Origin: Malachius bipustulatus
Taxonomy: Eukaryota > Arthropoda > Insecta > Coleoptera > Melyridae
Assembly (NCBI GenBank): GCA_910589415.1
Contig: OU342631.1
Span: 15,810,001 to 15,874,000 of the forward strand
Length of the DNA: 64,000 nt
Direction: 5' to 3'
A program made the position numbers and the translations under genes. Of this stretch, positions 13,201 through 26,222 are shown in pieces. The notes under the pieces are model-generated. The model searched no databases, had not been told where the DNA came from, and saw only the letters and a program-made list of their open reading frames with translations. Each line of letters starts with the position of its first letter. Position 1 is the stretch's first letter.

Positions 13201-14679
13201 GGCCACTCGCACTTAGAGAAATAAATTGAAGACATAACCGACCTGTATACCAACTGCGCAAGGTGAAATCGAAGCCTTAGAGTCAAAGCTATCTAAAAAC
13301 CATGAAAAAATCAAGATGGGCGTGCTTGCAATTAACGAATCATAACGATGAGTTAACGCTGGGGTAATTTGTTTGTAACTGTAAACGAATGAACTATGAT
13401 TTGGTAAAACTTATCGGTGACGGCTCGCTTGATTTCATTAATAGTGTCTATAGCCAATTTTACCCTTCCCAATTTAACATTGGTCATTTGTATTTAATGT
13501 TTATGAGTTTTCGTTCAGAGTTTTCTTTGCAAGGGTTTACTACGAATAAACAAAATAGGTTTACAACACAACGTACGGAGTTACAACTAGACGATCACGA
13601 TCACAGGTAAAACCAGGGATCTCAGAGCAAAGGGGTTAAAATCACACCGATCATTTTGTTTTAAACATCCAAAGCTAGAGATTTCAGGGCTGGAGAATTT
13701 CAATCAGTTCAAATAATCTCTAAAACTTCAGGGCCGGATAACCTCAAATTCAATGTTATAAGTCAGGGAGGAATTCAAAAGAGACATCATGACAGACAAG
13801 TTGACATTTCAAATGTCAAAGGAGGTTCTTCTTTTTAAATCATTCAGTTAGGCCCCAGCCAGCAGACATTTTAGTCCGGGAGCCACATTTCAGATTGGTG
13901 CCTCGACCAGAAGATAGGTAGGTTACAGTACAAAATAAGAAATAAAATACACAAATAAAGCAACAGGGAAAGACTACATGGACGTAGTCTTTCTTTTTTT
14001 TTCTTTTTTACATAGACATGAAAATCATATAGCAATGTAGTTAGTACATCGCTGAAGAACTCCACTGACTTTACAAATCAGTTATGAAAATAAAGAGTAA
14101 TTGTTTACATCCGCGGCTCCTAAGTTTTATCAATTTTCTCGGGACCGAGGAGCGAAATAGGGGTGCTGGGTGGGTAAGAAACTAACAACAGCCATTGCAA
14201 ACTAATATCAAGGTCACAACTAAGGCCTCTTTGGCACTACGGTCGAATTTCTTTTTTTTCACTTTCAGGGCAAGGAATATCTTCGAGATAAACAGTAGCA
14301 CGGTTTTTATTTTGAATTTTGCATTTATTTTGCATATGCATTCCAAAAATCGTGACATCGTTCGCTATACTCTGGATACGATATGAGAAATCTTACATCC
14401 GGTCGAATCCCTCTCTGTGTCGTGCTCATGGCATCCGCCGCTTACGATCCGGTTGGCTTGGACGCGTATTCATCATTTCGAGTGCGTGCTTCCTATGTAT
14501 TTATACGCCGCCTACCCAGGACCAGACTCATTAGAGCGGCTCTTAATGCCTCTTTTTTTGCCTAACCATAAATTTGCAAAGCAAATGAATACCTTCCTGG
14601 TGTTACTATAGGTATGTTCTCCACTCCCATATAGGTGCCATAGTGAAACTGTAGGAGCCGCAGATGTAAATAATGACCA
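10201..14679. other. Kinase intron 1, distal part: no recognised gene
   Basis: Intronic to the minus-strand kinase gene. Apart from short chance frames I see nothing coding. Around 13610-13850 and 14380-14560 composition is less AT-rich, suggesting old mobile-element sequence I cannot classify. Confidence 0.4.
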
Positions 14680-14880
14680 AATAAAGTATTTTTCAAAAAT
14701 TAGAAAAGGGCAACCTGGTGATAATATTGAAATCCCCAAATAAGGACTCAAGAGATCCAAAATCGCTAAGACCAATAACACTTCTAGCCGAATTGGGAAA
14801 GGTATTGGAAAGAATCATTACGATCCTAATATTCAGAAAATTCCCCGAAAGAAAGTTTTTTTTAAGAAACTTTGACAAAA
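14680..14880 (+). pseudogene. Non-LTR retrotransposon reverse transcriptase fragment
   Basis: A short plus-strand segment encodes KSPNKDSRDPKSLRPITLL followed by AELGKVLERII. That is the conserved block near the start of the reverse transcriptase domain of Jockey-like non-LTR elements, where a polymerase finger region precedes the first catalytic motif. No catalytic YxDD box or endonuclease domain is visible nearby, and the reading frame soon loses similarity. It is a dead relic inside the kinase intron. Confidence 0.65.
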
Positions 14881-15910
14881 TTTCAGGTGAGGCTCGCGTT
14901 CGTTGGAAGTACCTAGTCGATGGTTCGAGTTCGCGCGTTATCAAGAATACGATCACGATAGTGGGGAATGTTGTAATGAGAAGTTTGCATGGGAACGATC
15001 TCCCCTGATTGTTCCATCACCACGAACTCGAGAATTGCCGAACTGATAAAATAACAGGGCAGTACCGATATGTATGGACAGCGAACTATTGCAGAAAATT
15101 GTAGATACTGGACCATAAAGAAAAATGAACTTGGACGCCAAAGAGATCCAAAAACAGAACATAGAATGGCAAAAAGATATTTATGGCAGATTATTTATAT
15201 GAATTAATTCCTAGTATAACAAGATGTCATCAGTATCTTCGATTTCTCAGCTAAAATACCTTCAAAATCTTTCCTATCCACATCTTTCCGCATCAACTTC
15301 TTGCGAATAACTTTCTTATTTTCCTCATTTTAACAGAATTCAAGACGTCTAGATCTTTATTTAGCCCCAATCTATACAATAAAATTGACCAGACATAACA
15401 GAGCGATACTTTCAGTCTTATATACTCAAAGGTAAGGATACTCTTCCCGATATTGACTTTGAAACGCTAGTGTTCAATTTTATTCGTGCTCGTGCTTGGC
15501 AAGATAAATTAAAATATTAAAACCAGATACTTGCTTGAAATCCGGTTCATTAATTGAAAGCGAAACGATTTGGTCTATGGGCCACAATAAATTGAGAAGA
15601 TTGGCATCAATAAAAATTATAAATTCTTAAAACGTGTTAGAATTTTGGACCATTTGTGTCATGAGATTTATTTATCTGCGCCTCAGGAGCAATTTCACCC
15701 AAAAATAATTATTATAAAAAATATAGGTATCGATGACGGAAATCCCTTTATTTAACAATGAAATTTCTTGAACGACACAATCTGAAATGGTCAAATTATG
15801 TTAAAATATGTCATACTGATGAGCTGAAAATACTCAGTGGAACATCAATGGGTAAACTATTTTAATTTTTTTTTGTTGCTTTTTCCCTCATATTAGGAAA
15901 TGAAATATAT
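14881..15910. other. Kinase intron 1: unclassified sequence
   Basis: The part up to about 15180 is less AT-rich and could belong to the retroelement relic at 14680, but no protein motif was read. The remainder is AT-rich with nothing recognised. Confidence 0.3.
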
Positions 15911-16490
15911 AGGGTGTACCAGCTCGATTTAGACAACGGTAAGGGCCGTGTAGGTCTCGTCAAGACGAAACGTTTTTTATTTGAAGTTTTTGGATTTGGA
16001 CCTTCGTTGCGGAAATATGTCCGACTTCCGGTTTTTAGTTTTTTGGCTCCAGTTTCGGCATTTTTAGGTTCTCGCCCAAACTGAAACTAGTTTTGGAAAC
16101 TCATTAGCTTCATCAGTTAAAACTTTCATATTGAAGTCAAGGTTCTATCTCTGTTGGGTTCAAAATGGCGACATGCCCAAGACTTTAAATTTTAAGTCTT
16201 TGAATCAATTCAAATTGAATCAAATTGAAAAATTAAGATTTTGAATCCAACAGAGATAGAACCTTGACTTCAATATGAAAGTTGTAACTGAAGCTAAGAG
16301 TTTCCAAAACTAGTTTCAGTTTGGGCGAGAACCTAAAAATGACGAAACTGGAGCCAAAAAACTAAAAACCGGAAGTCGGCCATATTTCCGCAACGAAGGT
16401 CCAAATCCAAAAACTTCAAATAAAAAAACGTTTCGTCTTGACGAGACCTACACGGCCCTTACCGTTGTCTAAATCGAGCTGGTACACCCT
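15911..16490. mobile_element. Foldback MITE with about 255-bp arms
   Basis: The left arm (15911-16166) is nearly the exact reverse complement of the right arm (16237-16490), with a spacer of about 70 bp that itself contains the near-palindrome AAGACTTTAAATTTTAAGTCTT split around its centre. The ends read AGGGTGTACC and GGTACACCCT and are flanked by TATA-like sequence, so a TA target duplication is plausible. There is no coding capacity, as expected for a non-autonomous DNA element. The high arm identity suggests that it is young or that the arms have been homogenised. Confidence 0.85.
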
Positions 16491-18131
16491 GTATAGAATG
16501 AAATAGAAATATACAGGTACACATTCAGGTATATGTATATTATTACACCACGTTCCATGGTTGAATGAGCCGAACCGTCTAGACCAAAAAAAAAAAACTA
16601 TTAATGTTCAAGTACTTCTTATATTTAATTATGAAAGTAAATATTTATGAAATAATATCGAAGAGTTTATTCTGTCCCTTTTTCAGTCGCATCTGTTTGT
16701 CACCTGGTGTTTTAATAAAAGGTAAATGACGTATGGAAAATGTTCTATTAATAACGATGTACTATTTACTAAATAAGCCAGAATTAGTTTTATAAAAAAA
16801 ATTAACAAGTCTAGCGTGTCAAATAATTAATTATAAGCACAATTCCTGAATATTTTTTGGCACTAAAACTAGCCTCAAAATAACTGTAATCATGTAAAAA
16901 TATCTATTTTTCAACCCTTGCGTCAATGCGATCTTATACCTAGTCTAGGTAGGACTGGAATTATTTTAAGCTGGATATGCTCGCATCTCGACATGTTTTG
17001 AATAAAGCCAATTATTATTACAAACTAGGACACCTTCCTAATAACAGAACTTTATAAATGGAGTAATTATAACATTGTTAAGAGAGGATAAGGATTCTTA
17101 GAAGGAAATTATAAAAGAAGTCGTTATATCTACGAAACGTAAATTAGTTAATTGTTAATTACGGTAAGTCTACGTGACAGTTTATCTCGTATTTTAAAGT
17201 ATTTTTATATAATCTTTTTATAGATATTTTCACGCTTTTATTCCGTTCTGTCTACTTCTGCTAACAAATTGTTCCGCTCACGAAACATTAATGTTCTCTT
17301 ATTTTTAAAAAAGCTCGCGGTATCAGCCACGGTTAAACCAGTGTATAGTCATTCTGGCAATTTTTCTCCAGATTTCACGTTTTTATATAGCAATCATTCA
17401 TTCACTAACTCATGAAAACGCAAATTTTTGTCTATTTTGTCAACAACAGCTGTCTAGATATTATAATAATATTTCGTTTAATAGTTAAATAATTAAATAT
17501 TACAGTAGTTAACTCCAGCAATTATTCTCAAGCCGTCACGAAGAATCTGATGATGAAATTCTGTGAATTAGGCAGCATCAAAATGCAACTAAGAAATTTT
17601 GCAATCGAGGCGTTGAAGTAATAAAAATTGAGAACGAGAGATGCAATTTTCAGAGAGGTTCAATTCCTCGGTAGAAATCGATTGTAAAGTTGTAAAGGAA
17701 CTGGTTCTCACATAAACCTTAACCGCGTCCAATCAAAATCTATTGACAAGTCAGGTTTTTACCTTTATAGAAGACATTTGTTACCTTTACTGGCAACTGT
17801 AACGTTCATGACTTTCTCATTTAATTCAATTTAGATCAATTAGATGCGAAAAAATCTTGATATATAAATACATAGATCTTCTACTTACTTTCAAACTGGT
17901 CAGTTTTATATTATACCTACTTACTATAAATTAAAAAATCGTTTCTCTTCGACGAAATTTCTATTCTGATCGGAAAGAAAAATCACATAAAAAAACATCG
18001 CCTACCGCTTCAACTGTATAGTATATTCCCATGTTTTGGATTGCCCAAAATTTGGGAATAATTTTCATTCTACTCGTAGATCGCAAAATGTCTTTATGGT
18101 GCCCCGAAATTATAGTTTCATCACTTGAAAA
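16491..18131. other. Kinase intron 1: no recognised feature
   Basis: AT-rich sequence without recognisable coding, RNA or transposon structure on either strand. Confidence 0.35.
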
Positions 18132-19251
18132 ACTTTTTTCTACTTCCAACCTTTAATATGCATATTAAATATGAATCACCAGTGCTTTAATGGGTCTCAT
18201 TAAGATACAAATTTTCATTAAAGCACTGGTCAAGCTATCCAATGGCAGAGGAGCATTTGCAATCGAATCGGTTCCTTTACGCTCACAATCGGGTCGGCAA
18301 GCCAACCGAAGTCACAGAGTTGTCATACTCACGACAAAAATTGCCTTGTGATATAAGTTCTGTATTTCTGAAAAAAAATTCTGAACGTTTATTTAATCTA
18401 GAACATAAGTAACATTCAAAGATTTATGTGTACTACTGCGGTTTGTTCTTTGTTTGTGAATTATTATCATCGCTTACAACGCTATTGTACTAATCAATGA
18501 TTGTTGAATTTAATGGTACAATAAAGAGATTTATTATTATTATTATTATTAAGAAAATTTATCAAGATTTTATGTTACCTTAATTAATTTGATAAGTAGG
18601 TATATCGTGTAAAGATGGGAAGATAAAGTATTATATCATTCGTAGAGCTCCGTGATAGTATTCAAAGCGGCAACGCTGCGACCCGCGTTGCGCAGATAAA
18701 CAATATCGTAATTAATGGCTGTCGATGTTATTAAAATTATTAATTAATCTCAAAATCGAAGCGTAAAATTCAGAATTCGAACTTCGCATAATAAAAATTA
18801 CGCAGTAGTGAGAAGTGCCCTTTAAACTTGATACTAAAACATGTCTCAGCAGAATAACCTTAGCGACGAAGAGAAAATTTGTTAAATGCGTAAACAAATA
18901 GCCTAATCTTAAACAACCTATTAACATTCATTAATATTTATTATATATTATATAATAAAATTATTAATTATTATTTAATAATTATTAATTATTAATCGTA
19001 AACATTAATATATATTAACAAACAACCTATCTTAACCTCAATGATCCGAAATTGTACATGGGTCATTGTTAAAATATATAATTTTTTAAACTTTTCTATT
19101 AAATACAAAAGGGTCGTAGAAAAAATAGTGTATGGAACTCGCAGATAATGGCTATTAATACGCTCTTATGATGGTTAAGATACGAGCCGTAGGCGAGTGT
19201 ATACTCGCGTATTAATAGCCTTCATTATAAGCTCGTTGCATAATATACTAT
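18132..19251. mobile_element. Unclassified repeat, copy 1 of an inverted pair
   Basis: This block is the reverse complement of 26223-27078 over nearly its full length, apart from a private insertion at about 18421-18596. Landmarks in order are: a terminal hairpin ACCAGTGCTTTAATG / CATTAAAGCACTGGT (18179-18233); a stretch with CAACGCTGCGACCCGCGTTGCGC; and, near the far end, ATACGAGCCGTAGGCGAGTGT next to ATTAATAGCC. No transposase was recognised. A subterminal hairpin can occur in Helitrons, but I see no diagnostic ends, so the class is left open. Confidence 0.75.
18421..18596 (+). mobile_element. Short insertion ending in an ATT microsatellite tail
   Basis: This segment is present in the 18132-19251 repeat copy but absent from the matching place in the 26223-27078 copy. 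It has ATAAGTA at or near both borders and contains AATAAAGAG followed by a run of ATT triplets. Those features suggest a short retroposed sequence (SINE-like or a truncated LINE 3' end). No promoter boxes were identified. Confidence 0.45.
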
Positions 19252-19605
19252 TCTTTGATAGGTGATTATTAATTATTATTATCATTTATTCTTCTTCCTA
19301 CTCAATAACTTGGAAGTAATTAATTAAGCCAATTTCATGATCGCTTAGAAAATTTATAATTGTTTATATAAGACGCCACAAGAATAAATCGCCGTGTGCC
19401 AAGTCACAAGAAACATGCAGCAAAATTTAGTGTGTATTTTGGGCTATAATTTAGTTTTTAAACTTCACGGAAGAAAGTTATTGCTCTGGTTATGGCAATT
19501 TTTTCGCGCAGCCGTAATGTAAAAAATATATAAAATTCAATAGTCTCAATATAATATTGAAGCGCTATAAATCTGGCAATATAATATACCTACCAAACCA
19601 GCAAG
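19252..19605. other. Kinase intron 1: AT-rich spacer
   Basis: No feature recognised. Confidence 0.3.
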
Positions 19606-20255
19606 AATAAATTAATACGTACACCAGTGGTCTAATTGATTGTATCACCGTTAAAACTCATTGGCAGCCTCGAACGTGAAATTTATTCGAAGCGTCTATA
19701 AAACCAATCAGTTCTCGTCTCGTATACAGTGCAGCCTAAAAAATACTTTTAAGTTTTGAATGCCATTTACGTTCTATAACTCAAAATCTGTCGTTTTTGT
19801 CTTAACAGTTGAAATTTAAATATCGACTTTCCATTACTACTTTAAAACCAAATTTTTCATTACAGATTCTTTCAAACATAACAGTGAAAGTGTTATATGA
19901 TAAAAATTTACCATGCGAGCAAGATTCAATCAATACGTACACCAGTGGTCGAATTGATTATATCGCCGTTAAAGCTCATTGGCAGCCTCGGACGTGAAAT
20001 TTATTCGTAACTTCTATAAGACGCTTAATCAGTTCTCGTATACAGTACAGCGCAAAAGTACTTTTAAGTTTTTAATGTACCTAAAAGTCCTTTAATAAAA
20101 AAAAAATTGTCATTCTGAGACTTAACTTTAGTAATGTAAAATATTGACTTTCCATGTCAGTTTTATAAACAAATTTTTCATTACTGACACCCCCCTTTCC
20201 CATCATCTTAAATCTAGCCCAGAAACATAATAGTGAACGTGTTATGATAAAAATC
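19606..20255. repeat. Two tandem copies of a 318-bp unit
   Basis: The sequence starting GTACACCAGTGGTC at 19619 recurs at 19937, a period of 318 bp. Both units share CATTGGCAGCCTCG, GTGAAATTTATTCG, a TCAGTTCTCGTATACAG-like block and an ATCGACTTTCCAT-like block. Similarity runs to about 19915 and 20255 respectively. The copies have clear substitutions, so the duplication is not recent. No coding content. Confidence 0.7.
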
Positions 20256-22675
20256 TAACAGATTAAGAATTACATTTCTCTTTTATTATGTTTCCTATTT
20301 ATACATTACAATCAAGGAGTAAAAGTTCCCATAACTAAATTGAATTGCTTGTCTTTCTATTTACTGGAGTAAAATCAATTTCTTTGTCCTGGGCTTTATT
20401 ATTTTAACCCAGCTCTAGAGCTGGTGCATCTGATAACCTCATTGGTTGAAACATTTTCAGTTTTGGTTTTATACCTGCGTCAACGTGCAAATTACGTGAG
20501 AATAATTGTAGGAGGTAGATAAATTCAATTTAAACCTAATTTTATATAAATATCTTGGCACACAAAAGAAGAATGCACCGTCTACTGTCTGTAATTTGCA
20601 CATGCACGTATTTCAAAACAACTCGTAAATATTGAAATGGCAGTTTGAAGTTAAATAATTTAATATTTAATATTAGAAATATATTATTTATTACAAGATA
20701 CTCTTTATATATGTATTTCAGCCTAAGACATAATTACCTATTTTATAGATAAGTATTTCAAATTTTATATTATAATGTTTTATTCAGGGAGCATTGTGTT
20801 AGTAGCCTATATAAAAGAAGGTAATTGGTAATACGAAATTCTTATATTATTTGCATATAATACCCTACATGAAACAGTCTCAGTAAACAAACAAATTACA
20901 CATACATTTATGTTACATTTCATAATTAAATTCGCTTTTCCATTTCAAAGATGAAGATGAAACGCAAGTAATTGTGTTTGTTGTGTACATGATGACCGTA
21001 ATACTATACAAGAAATACTTTTCTTTTGTAAAAATATTTTATTTTAGACGTAACCGATGTTCTTCCGAAACTCCCGAAAATTTGATGTTGTTTCATTTAA
21101 CCTAATAGCTCGCTTATAAATTTTTGCGAAAAAATTGACAGAATAAAATGTTAAAAAATTTTGAATTTCACCCTTCCTCGCTCATTTAACATTAATACCG
21201 CCCAAATTCCTCTCGCTATAACCATGTCTAAAATTTTATTAAATTTTAAAAACTAAACAAGACGTGCGAGAAATGGTCTTTATTTTTTGCTCAATTTGCT
21301 CACTAGACAGTATTATTATTTGTAGTAAGCAACTTTTTTGAATTTTTCCCATGTTCCAATGTTGTTGAAAATTGATTGATTAGTTGATTTTATTAGTTTA
21401 CATCGAAAAATAATAACATATTTTGTTTACATTAACACCCTGTAGTGAACAAGCAGTAAAACAATATATTTAGGCTTTCAAAAAGAAGTTCTAAAAGCTT
21501 ACGATTTCTTTTTTCTTTATTTGAAGAATATTTTATCAAAATGTATTATTAATTTTTTTAACTTAAATCAGTCAGACTACTCTTAGTAAATGCAAAATTC
21601 TACCTCGTCTTAATAATCTGGGATGGAGTTAGTCATCTCTGCCTACACCTACATAAATAAAATCTGAGGTCAATGATTAGTTATGGTTATTGAACACGGA
21701 AAATACGCTCAATGCTTTATTAACCGTCTGAAGTCAGAATTTATTTATAATAAGAAACGTTAGCAATTGCAATTTTGTTATCAAATAATAATAGAATAAT
21801 TGTTCAAGCTCCTTGAAGATTCTCAAGAGATATTATTACACTTTCCCGTTAACCGTCACCTCACTCACCTCACCTCCACGATTTGTACAAAAGTTTTTGT
21901 GTTTCTGTCGAGAATTATGATAAACTGGCGCTATAGGTGATGATTTTTTCTTATTTTCAATCAATTGCTTGGTCTGAGAAAATGATTCCACTCTCTTCGC
22001 AAACTAAACCGTTAATAATGATGGACTGGTAGATTGCGATACAAGGTACATGTACCAATAATACACTACCTAATAAGACCGTATAATAATGATAAAAGAA
22101 TTGTTTGAAGAAATTGAAAACGTGAAGAAAATTAATTTTGCAGAAGATTAACCATAAACCTAGTTTGAATTCAGTTGACCTAGAAATTAGTGAATTGATC
22201 TTCCGTCACAAAGCTGAAACCAGTAGTGTTTCATTATAGACGTGAACCTATTAGATTTAATAATAAATTTGTCGTGTAGAAAGTCACTTTGGGCGCTTGG
22301 ATATAAATATTTGAAGGTAATTAGCATGAGTAATAAAACACTAGCGGGTACACACTGGCAGTTTTATGACAGCTGTGGGTTAGTTAACAAAAGTTATTAG
22401 GAGATAGTTATGTACAAGTTGCAGCTAGACTTTCTGGCGGCTGCGGTGAATTATCAGTTTATGCTCCAGACATACTAAAAATCAACTAACAAGTTGAGAA
22501 ATTTATTGAATATTGTGTACAATAATAAAATAATCACATTTGCAATCGAAATAGTGAAGCTTTTACCAACACAATCACACTAAGAACGGATTCACAATGT
22601 AACATAAAATCTAAATTGATTTAATTTAACTTTTTTACACTGAAAACTCGAAATTCTTTTGGTTTTATCGATTAT
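20256..22675. other. Kinase intron 1: no recognised feature
   Basis: Long AT-rich stretch without recognisable exons or element ends. A CACCT-rich patch lies near 21850-21880. Confidence 0.35.
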
Positions 22676-23689
22676 ATACAGGGTGCACCATGTATCCTTC
22701 TCTATATTGCTATCTCCTGAACGCTATAAGAGATACAGGGTCGGTTAAATTAGAGAAAAGATGCGCAGTTTTGTGGTCATCTCGAATTCGTCAAAACATG
22801 CAAGATATCAGCTGTGACCGTTCCTGAAATATCCTGAAAAAACTGAAAAATCGAGATTTCTTATTTTCGTCATATCTCTTTTATTATTGGAAATTAATAA
22901 ATATTTTTTTGTAGGCTTACATAAGCCGTTAAGAGCTATCCATCTGACATTTAAAAAATTTTCAAGGCCTACTAGATCCAAGAGTTTTCACAGTCAACTT
23001 TCGTTTTTCTTATGGCCGCCATATTATTTTTTTATGTTGTTCGATATGAAAAAAATAATGGAAACCAAAAATTAATAAACTTCAAAAAAAAAATTTTTTT
23101 AATTTTTATTCTTCTTTTTTAAAGAAAAATCTAAAAAAAATCGTAGAAAAACGTCAACATTTGTAAAATACGCCGGAATAGTGCTTGCCTTATGGTTTTT
23201 TAATTTATCTATGAAATTCGGTCTAAAAATGTGTCTTTTTTGTAAAGAAAAAAGAAGAATAAAAAATTTTTTTATTAATTTTTTGAAGTTAACAATTTTT
23301 AGTTTTTATGATTTTTTTTATACCGAACAACATAAAAAAACCATATGGTGGCCATAAGAAAAACGAAAGTTGACTATGAAAATCCTGGGATCTAGTCGGC
23401 TTTGAAAATATTATATTAAATGTCAGATAGGTAGCTCTTGCCGACTTATGTAAGCCCACAAAAAATTATTTATTAATCTCCAATAATAAAAAAGATATGG
23501 AAAAAATAAGAAATCTCGATTTTTCAGTTTTTTTAGGATATTTCAGAAACGGTTACAGATATCTTGTATGTCTCGACGGAATCGAGATGGCCACAAAATT
23601 GCGCTCCTTTGGACTTGTTTAACCGACCCTGTATCTGTTAGCGTTAGGAGATAGCAATATAGAGAAGGATACATGGTTCACCCTGTATA
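22676..23689. mobile_element. TACAGGG-type foldback MITE, about 1 kb
   Basis: The ends read TATACAGGGTG and CACCCTGTATA. The outer 430 bp on each side are reverse complements with moderate divergence, and include the blocks GGTCGGTTAAATTAGAGAAAA, TGAAATATCCTGAAAAAACT and GTAGGCTTACATAAGCCG-like sequence. The centre is A/T homopolymer-rich and ends near GTGCTTGCCTTATGG. A second copy lies at 53809-54697 and a partial one at 46797-47160. No coding capacity, so it would depend on another element's transposase. Confidence 0.85.
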
Positions 23690-24308
23690 AACCCCGATTT
23701 TGTCGCTTTGAACTACTAATTTATCAAATGATTTGTTTCTGAGACTGCCTAATATCTCAAAGATCACTCATTGACCTTAAGAGGATTCGAAACCATCAAT
23801 CAAATATCCCTGAAAATGTTACGTAATATTACGCGTAACTTGTGCTAAAGGTCGGAGAAGAATGCTTGAAAAGATATAATGGTAATCATCAGAACAATTT
23901 TTTTTTAAATAACATATTGGAAATTATATGACAGAAGAGGATCCACTAGATTGGGTATTAGAGTATCCCGAGTAATTTGATGTTTTCTTCTTCCCTTTTG
24001 TAGGTACATGTAACCATCCAGCCAAGACGTACACATCTGAAGAAAAACAGACGACTACATAATAGCTCGCATTTGGTCGCCCACGACCTATTGCCTTGTA
24101 TAGGATTTCTCGGTGGATGAACGGCCTAAGAGGGCAACGAAACGTACCGCAATGGTGTTAAGAACTTCAACGGTGCTGTGAGGTCGGTCATTGTCATCTG
24201 AGCAGAATGCTCTGACATACCACAGCCTGAAAAATCACCAGCACCACAATCTTCCCGATTACGTCACGAGCATGCGGAATCCCATTCATGCTGTTTTGGT
24301 ATTGGTAA
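23690..24308. other. Kinase intron 1: unclassified, partly less AT-rich
   Basis: The interval 24030-24290 is less AT-rich than its surroundings and may be an old retroelement fragment, but I could not read a diagnostic motif in any frame. Confidence 0.3.
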
Positions 24309-24316
24309 TCTGTTAC

Positions 24317-25558
24317 CAGAGCTGGGCAGGGCTTCAGGGCTTGTGACTTTAAAGAGGGCTTTTAGGAATTTCAATTCCATTTGATTTGAAGCCTTTTCAA
24401 AACAAAGGCTTGTGGTTTTGAACTTGAATTCCTTTATAAGAGCTTTGGAATTATGCATGCAAAAAGAGCTTCAATTCCTTTTGAGGGACTTCAAGTTCTG
24501 GAGGGCTTATGAAGTCCTCAGAAGGAATCGAAGCCCTTTTTCATTCACAACTCAGGAGCTTTTTGATAAAGGAAGCGAAAATAAAGTGTGAATATTTTGA
24601 GCGACGATTCTCAATTTTTTGAATCGATCTTTTGCCCAGCAGTTTTTTTGCCGAATTGACTCTCAGCAGCAAGATATTTGGGAAAAAATATAATAACAAA
24701 AGCTTTCAATCTACTATCAAGGGTTTGAAGCTGTTTTCAAAGACTTGGAGCGCTTTTTCAAGGCTTGAAGCTCTTTTTCAAGCATTTAGGCTTTTTGCAG
24801 AACTTCCAGCCTGGAAAGAGCTTCAGATCCTTTACAAAAAGGCTTGTGACTTTAAAGCGGGCTTTAATCCCTTCAAGTCCATTTAAAAACGAAGGCTTGT
24901 GGTTTTGAACTTGAATTCCTTTACTAAAAAATTTTGGAATTGTGAATGCAAAAAACAGCTTTTGATGGCTTTCAAAGCTTTGGAGGGCTTATAAAGCCCT
25001 CAAAAGGAATTGCAGCCCTTTTTAATATATAAATAAATCTCTTTAAGAAAGGAAGACAGAAAAAGCTCTTTAAAACAAAAGCGTTTGAATATTCTTGCGC
25101 GTTGCAACTCGCAATTCGCATCCTGCTGCTGGGAAAACGGAAGACCCTTTGAATAGGGATTTGCGATTTAAATCGATTTTCACAAGAATCGATCTTTTTA
25201 GCGGCGATTATGAATTTTTTTAATCGATCTCTTGCCCCGCGATTTTTTGGCGAATATGATTCTCAGCGGCAAGATATATGGAAAAAAATTTATTAACAAA
25301 GACTTTCAAGGTACTTTCAAGGGCTTGAAGCGCTTTTTCAATTGCTTGAAGCTCTTTTGCAGAACTTCCAGCCCATATATAGCATCAAATCCTTTACAAA
25401 AGGGCTTGTGGATTTGGATGCATGCATGGGCTTGTGGATTTGGATGCATTTAGATTTTAAGTGAATTGGGAATGTGGCTTTAGGTCTTCAACTCCTTCTT
25501 AACAAGGCTTGGAACTTGTGGCTGCAAGCTTTTTTGTCGAGGGCTTTACCCAGCTCTG
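24317..25558. mobile_element. hAT-like non-autonomous element built of internal duplications
   Basis: The termini CAGAGCTGGGCAGGGCTT and GGGCTTTACCCAGCTCTG are inverted repeats of the hAT style. The flanking 8-mers TCTGTTAC (24309-24316) and TATGTTAA (25559-25566) match at six of eight positions, as expected for an aged hAT target duplication. The inside is made of about two diverged tandem segments: the block with GATTCTC, ATCGATC and CAGCRGCAAGATAT occurs at about 24606 and 25200, and the block GGCTTGTGGTTTTGAACTTG occurs at about 24400 and 24895. GGGCTT and AAGCCC words recur throughout. No transposase is encoded; the open frames inside are by-products of the repeats. Confidence 0.75.
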
Positions 25559-25566
25559 TATGTTAA

Positions 25567-26222
25567 TCGGTTCACTCTCCTACGCCATTAAAACTGTGTC
25601 TCCTCTAAATTCGATATAGTTTCTCGGATGAATCGTTCTGCAAAAATTGATCCGGCCATTTCAATGAAAAGAAAACGATGAAAATCGGACACCAATTCAA
25701 AAGACTTTCATCCGTGGAGGGTAAATCGAATTAATTGATCTCAAAATTTTATTATTCTAATGGCAGCCTACAAAATAATTTTTCTTACCACCGGGCGGCT
25801 AACTTCAGACGTTCGAGAAGAAGATTGCAGTATGTACTTTCAACAATGTACTTTACCATTCTAAAGCATTCCAAGACTATTGGTTTCTTTCATGCATACT
25901 TGGCTGCTTTTCTATAATCCATATGCTCTTAGTTTTAATCATAAGGTTTATTTTTAGTTTCTTTAATTATAATAGCTTGATTGAATCTTCAAGAAAGAAA
26001 ACTAAGCACATTTTGGAAAAAAAGGTTCTATCAACAACAGTCTAAAACCCTGTGAACTATGACAAGTCTAATTATAATTTTATTAATTTTTTTCAAGAAC
26101 CTTATCTTATCTCTTATGAGCAAAAAAATCGCTCACTTTGCTCATAATGTCATTTATACCACTTTTTACAGACTATACTCTTAGTGCTCTTATTACAATT
26201 ATTATTATTATTATGAAAAAAT
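25567..26222. other. Kinase intron 1: no recognised feature
   Basis: AT-rich spacer with a short ATT run just before the next repeat. Confidence 0.3.

Noticed and set aside
14383..14611. Cluster of overlapping 60-71-codon plus frames in less AT-rich DNA
   Set aside because: Three frames are open at once and none shows a recognisable motif; probably old mobile-element sequence.
23771..23800. A tRNA T-arm-like GGTTTCGAATCC on the minus strand
   Set aside because: No acceptor stem, D arm or anticodon arm could be folded around it.
24264..25453. Open frames rich in Lys, Phe and Leu
   Set aside because: By-products of the internal GGGCTT/AAGCCC repeats of the hAT-like element; no transposase motif.
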